This document shows, piece after piece, positions 61,339 through 64,000 of a stretch of 64,000 nt of DNA (the stretch's first letter is position 1; each line of letters opens with the position of its first letter). The notes beneath the pieces are model-generated. The model did no database searches and was not told where the DNA came from. It saw only the letters and a program-made list of their open reading frames with translations. A program made the translations under genes and the position numbers. Source of the DNA: UBA5794 sp963714375 (GTDB lineage Bacteria > Actinomycetota > Acidimicrobiia > Spongiisociales > UBA5794); NCBI GenBank assembly GCA_963714375.1, contig CAVQOG010000002.1, forward strand, positions 124,001-188,000. Reading direction: 5' to 3'.

Positions 61339-61980
61339 ATGTTTATTCCCATGGCAGTCATCACGAGACTCACCGATTCATGCGTACACGTCGTCACCGA
61401 TGACTCAGCAACCCTGTTCGATCCGGGGTTTCACAGCTTCCTATCGGGACAGGTCGATCTCGACGCGATCGGTGAAGTCACGACTGTCGCGATCACCCAC
61501 GAGCACGGCGACCACGTGCACCCTGACTTTGTGCGCTGGCTGGTCGACCGCGGCGACGACGTGGGGGTTCATTCGAACCAGGCGGTCGCTGATCTACTCG
61601 CCCCTCACGACATCGAGGTGTCGACCGGGGTACCGGAGGGATTCAGCATCGAGGACGTGATCCATGGGAAGATCCCGAACGGCTCCCAACCCCCAAACCG
61701 GTCATTCACCATTGACGGCGTGTTCACCCACCCAGGAGACAGCCGTGATCCATTGAATAGCGCTGCCGTGCTCGCTCTCCCGATCATTGTCCCGTGGGAC
61801 ACAGCGATTGGCGCCGTGGAGTTCGCCCGGCGGGTTCGTCCCTCTCAGGTCGTCCCCATCCACGATTTCTATATGAGTGAGAGCGGACGGTCCTGGTCCC
61901 GCGATCTGGTCAGAGGCATCCTCGCCGTTGACGGCATCGAACTACTTGATCTCGACTGGGGCGACAGCGCCACCGTATAG
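61339..61980 (+). CDS. MBL-fold metallo-hydrolase
   Basis: A 213-residue protein with the metallo-beta-lactamase motif ITHEHGDHVHPDFVRWL, a later HPGDS and IHDFYMSESG, which fit the two-metal site of the UlaG-like or RNase Z-like families. Short length and lack of extra domains prevent a precise assignment. The start is ATG 61339, or ATG 61351. Confidence 0.85.
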   Translation: MFIPMAVITRLTDSCVHVVTDDSATLFDPGFHSFLSGQVDLDAIGEVTTVAITHEHGDHVHPDFVRWLVDRGDDVGVHSNQAVADLLAPHDIEVSTGVPEGFSIEDVIHGKIPNGSQPPNRSFTIDGVFTHPGDSRDPLNSAAVLALPIIVPWDTAIGAVEFARRVRPSQVVPIHDFYMSESGRSWSRDLVRGILAVDGIELLDLDWGDSATV

Positions 61981-62050
61981 GGCAACGACCCACTCGACCA
62001 GCTACGGCACGAGCCAGCCATCCGCCAGATCTTCGTACCCTGGGCTCCAT

Positions 62051-62066
62051 TGGACATATATGTCCA
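62051..62066. promoter_or_regulatory. Perfect 16-bp palindrome TGGACATATATGTCCA
   Basis: Found in the 152-base space between the convergent MBL and dienelactone-hydrolase stop codons. It could be a protein-binding site, but its place between two 3' ends argues for a weak hairpin or a chance. Confidence 0.4.
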
Positions 62067-62132
62067 CTCCAGCCCCCAGAACGGAGGACGGCCGACACAG
62101 AATGGAGGGCGCTCGACGCTGTCAAACCAGCG

Positions 62133-62849
62133 CTACTCGAGCGTCTCGGTCTGTGGGAGGTGTCGATCGAGAAACTCGATAGTGCGTTGCCACGCGAGGT
62201 CGGCAGCGCGAGCGTCGTACGCTTCTGGCCGATCCCATTCGAAGAACCAGTGTCCGGTGCCGGGATAGTCGTGATACTCAACATCGTGGGCAGCCGTTCT
62301 CAGCTGAACCTCCTGCCGTTTGATTGAACTCGTGCTGACGAATGGATCGGTCTCGGCAAGATGGAACTGGAACGCCGACCGGCTGGCGGAGAAGTCACCT
62401 GCCCTGGTTGCATAGAACACCGTGGTGGCCGAGATCGGTGGGATCTCTGGTTGTGATTGCTTGGCCAGCCACAACGCCCAATGCCCGCCCATTGAGAACC
62501 CAATCTGGCCGACTGCCACGGCTCCGTGTGTGGACCGCACCTGCTCGACTGCTCCAACGATCTGCCGCCACATTGGTATCGCCCGCTTGCGTGCCCGCAG
62601 CATCGCTGCTTCCTCTGCCGTCGATGCCAGTTCACCTGCGTAGAGATCCGGTGCGACGGCGACGTAGCCGAGTTTCGCGAGGTCATCGCACACACCAGTC
62701 ACGACATCGGTCACCCCCCACCAAGCATGGAGCACCGCGATCGTCGCCCGAGCCGACCCCGTTGGTGCTGCCGTGTAGGCGTCCATCGATCGTGTCGTGG
62801 CGATCGCCCGTTCGCCCTCACCTGACTGCGGTGTCATCTGGCCCTGCAC
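62133..62849 (-). CDS. Dienelactone hydrolase family protein
   Basis: A 238-residue alpha/beta hydrolase: TIAVLHAWWGVTDVVTGVCDDLAKLGYVAVAPDLYAGE, nucleophile elbow GFSMGGHWA and catalytic His in YPGTGHWFFE. Classical dienelactone hydrolases have Cys in GFCxGG; here it is Ser, so a general esterase is as likely. The 103 bases to the UspA gene downstream hold nothing recognised. Confidence 0.88.
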   Translation of the reverse strand: MQGQMTPQSGEGERAIATTRSMDAYTAAPTGSARATIAVLHAWWGVTDVVTGVCDDLAKLGYVAVAPDLYAGELASTAEEAAMLRARKRAIPMWRQIVGAVEQVRSTHGAVAVGQIGFSMGGHWALWLAKQSQPEIPPISATTVFYATRAGDFSASRSAFQFHLAETDPFVSTSSIKRQEVQLRTAAHDVEYHDYPGTGHWFFEWDRPEAYDARAADLAWQRTIEFLDRHLPQTETLE

Positions 62850-62952
62850 TCTGTCGAAGTAGGTGGATTCAATCCTCGTGTCCCCGGGCTCTGATCATTC
62901 GTCGGTTCCCGGTACGGTCGCCTGGATCCACGACGGGTTCGTGCCCTTGCTC

Positions 62953-63381
62953 TCATCCCTCTTCTGTTTGAGCCGGCTTTACAACGAGGACATCGCACTC
63001 CGCCAGATGAATCGCCCGAAGGCTCGTGCTGCCAAGGACCAGGGAGGCGAACGCTCCCCGACCACGAGTACCAACAACGACCAGGGCTGCCTCCTTGTCG
63101 GATGCGTAGTGCACAAGAACATCCGGCGGATAACCGTCCAAGTCGACGCGTTGTATGGGGATCTCGGACTCGGCAATGGTGGATTCGAGCGACGCCCATA
63201 CAGCTCGGCGTTGTGCCTCGCCCACGTGACCAAGCTCCACAGGGAACTCCCCATAGACGATTGGGATTTGGAGAACATGCACGGCATGTACCTCGGCATC
63301 CCTCCATTTGGCTTCTTGGATGGCTCTTGCCAGAACCGTCTTGGAGATAGGAGCCTCATCAACGCCTACAACAACGATCAT
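62953..63381 (-). CDS. Universal stress protein (UspA family)
   Basis: A 142-residue protein: MIVVVGVDEAPISKTVLARA at the N-terminus and the ATP loop LVVVGTRGRGAFASLVLGSTSLRAIHLAECDVLVV, a full G-x2-G-x9-GS pattern. It is the second UspA protein in 2.5 kb. The 208 bases up to the partial gene at the right edge hold no recognisable feature. Confidence 0.9.
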   Translation of the reverse strand: MIVVVGVDEAPISKTVLARAIQEAKWRDAEVHAVHVLQIPIVYGEFPVELGHVGEAQRRAVWASLESTIAESEIPIQRVDLDGYPPDVLVHYASDKEAALVVVGTRGRGAFASLVLGSTSLRAIHLAECDVLVVKPAQTEEG

Positions 63382-63589
63382 TTCGCCACACCCCCTTCAA
63401 TTGCCACGAATATCTGCCACGAAACCGATATAGACAATCATCGTTCGATCCACACCAATTGTATCTGGTGAAGTCTCGATGGTCTATTCCTGGTTGTGCG
63501 AGTGGTGGTGCACCGGACCATCGCGTCTCTCCTACGGTTTACGCCAGCGCTCATCGTCGTATCAGCCACACACCGGTTCCAGGCGCTGC

Positions 63590-64000
63590 CTATTCGGTCC
63601 TGCGCGTCCATTTGTGTGGAAAGAAGATCCTTCCGTTGGTAGCTTCAGAGAAGCTCAGGATGAGCTCCGTATCGGAATCCCTTACGAACACAAAACGGGA
63701 CTCGCCACCCCCAGATGCCAGATCGGTGTTGTCGATGGGAAACTGAGTTTCTACTCCCAAGACGTCCGCCGTGGCCAAGAGGCTGAAGTTGGGTTCACCA
63801 CTGAACACGACTTCGAACCCTTCCAGATGCCAATCAACAACACCACCACCAACAATCGTGAGTGACGGAATGGGCGATGTTTCGTCAAGGACCAGCGTGA
63901 GGTCGTCGTAGTCGACTTTCGCGGTACCTGATTCTTCGAACGTGATGGTGATATCCCCAGAGACACCAAGGACCTTGAGTGGCGGCCCCTCGGTCAGCTG
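63590..64000 (-). CDS. Hypothetical beta-rich protein, C-terminal part (5' end outside window)
   Basis: The frame is open from the right edge to the TAG at 63590, 136 residues. Segments such as ITITFEESGTAKVDYDDLTL, LTIVGGGVVDWHLEGFEVVF and VFVRDSDTELILSFSEATNG alternate strands, resembling secreted beta-barrel lipoproteins. No Met or signal is visible, since the 5' end is outside. An internal GTG could not be the real start, because the same style of sequence precedes it. Function unknown. Confidence 0.6.
   Translation of the reverse strand, partial: QLTEGPPLKVLGVSGDITITFEESGTAKVDYDDLTLVLDETSPIPSLTIVGGGVVDWHLEGFEVVFSGEPNFSLLATADVLGVETQFPIDNTDLASGGGESRFVFVRDSDTELILSFSEATNGRIFFPHKWTRRTE

Noticed and set aside
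1..64000. CRISPR arrays, tRNA, rRNA, insertion sequences, prophage
   Set aside because: No spaced direct repeats of 25-40 bases, no cloverleaf, no transposase or integrase seen; the only tandem repeats are the short heptamer arrays.

Overview
The window is high-GC DNA with many GTG starts, four-base start/stop overlaps, lipoproteins with long Thr/Ser linkers, an F420-type (Ddn-like) nitroreductase homologue, LuxR-type regulators of the LAL class and DUF3558-like secreted proteins. This suggests a high-GC actinobacterium, plausibly of the Acidimicrobiia type. The lineage is an inference; there is no rRNA or other marker in the window. No tRNA, rRNA, CRISPR array, prophage or insertion sequence was recognised.

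The most notable observation is two genes that make sense only if an in-frame TGA is read as selenocysteine. The first (10272-11654, +) is a radical SAM protein whose apparent stop is followed in frame by Ala-Glu-Pro, giving a Cys-Sec-Ala-Glu-Pro tail. The second (28490-29179, -) is a peroxiredoxin-like redoxin whose active site reads Trp-TGA-Pro-Tyr-Cys. Each TGA is followed by a hairpin with its apical loop about 20 nt downstream, as in bacterial SECIS elements. No sel genes lie in the window, so the decoding machinery would have to be elsewhere in the genome.

Region by region. 1-9.3 kb: a tightly overlapping + strand catabolic operon with two different 2-oxoacid:ferredoxin oxidoreductases (IorAB-like and three-subunit KorABC-like), a TetR regulator, a class III CoA-transferase, an enoyl-CoA hydratase, an SDR dehydrogenase and a LeuCD-type hydro-lyase, followed by a PAS-LuxR regulator. 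10-19 kb: the Sec radical SAM gene, an MFS exporter, heptad tandem repeats, a hemerythrin protein, a secreted glycosidase-like lipoprotein and small proteins. 19-25 kb: an ion channel, an aminotransferase/kinase pair, an OmpA-like lipoprotein, a DsbA-like protein and ferritin. 25-32 kb: a metal P-type ATPase with a TPCP motif, then a minus-strand operon pirin-GNAT-Sec redoxin-phosphoribosyltransferase, then hydrolase and TetR. 32-46 kb: an MMPL exporter with a TetR operator, a second glycosidase-like lipoprotein, a metalloprotease/DUF3558-like fusion, several gene remnants, and an ECF sigma factor with its membrane partner. 46-57 kb: a membrane protein/TetR divergent pair with two operators, hipBA with a LexA-type box, a LAL regulator, and a 1329-residue secreted repeat protein. 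57-64 kb: an AbrB/PIN toxin-antitoxin pair, paired lipoproteins, carbamate kinase beside a truncated YfcC-type permease, two UspA proteins and hydrolases.

Recurring themes are cell-surface lipoproteins (at least nine), thiol/selenol redox proteins, and toxin-antitoxin or TetR modules with visible operators. Several loci show decay: a truncated DUF3558-like copy, an ECF sigma stub and a permease tail.
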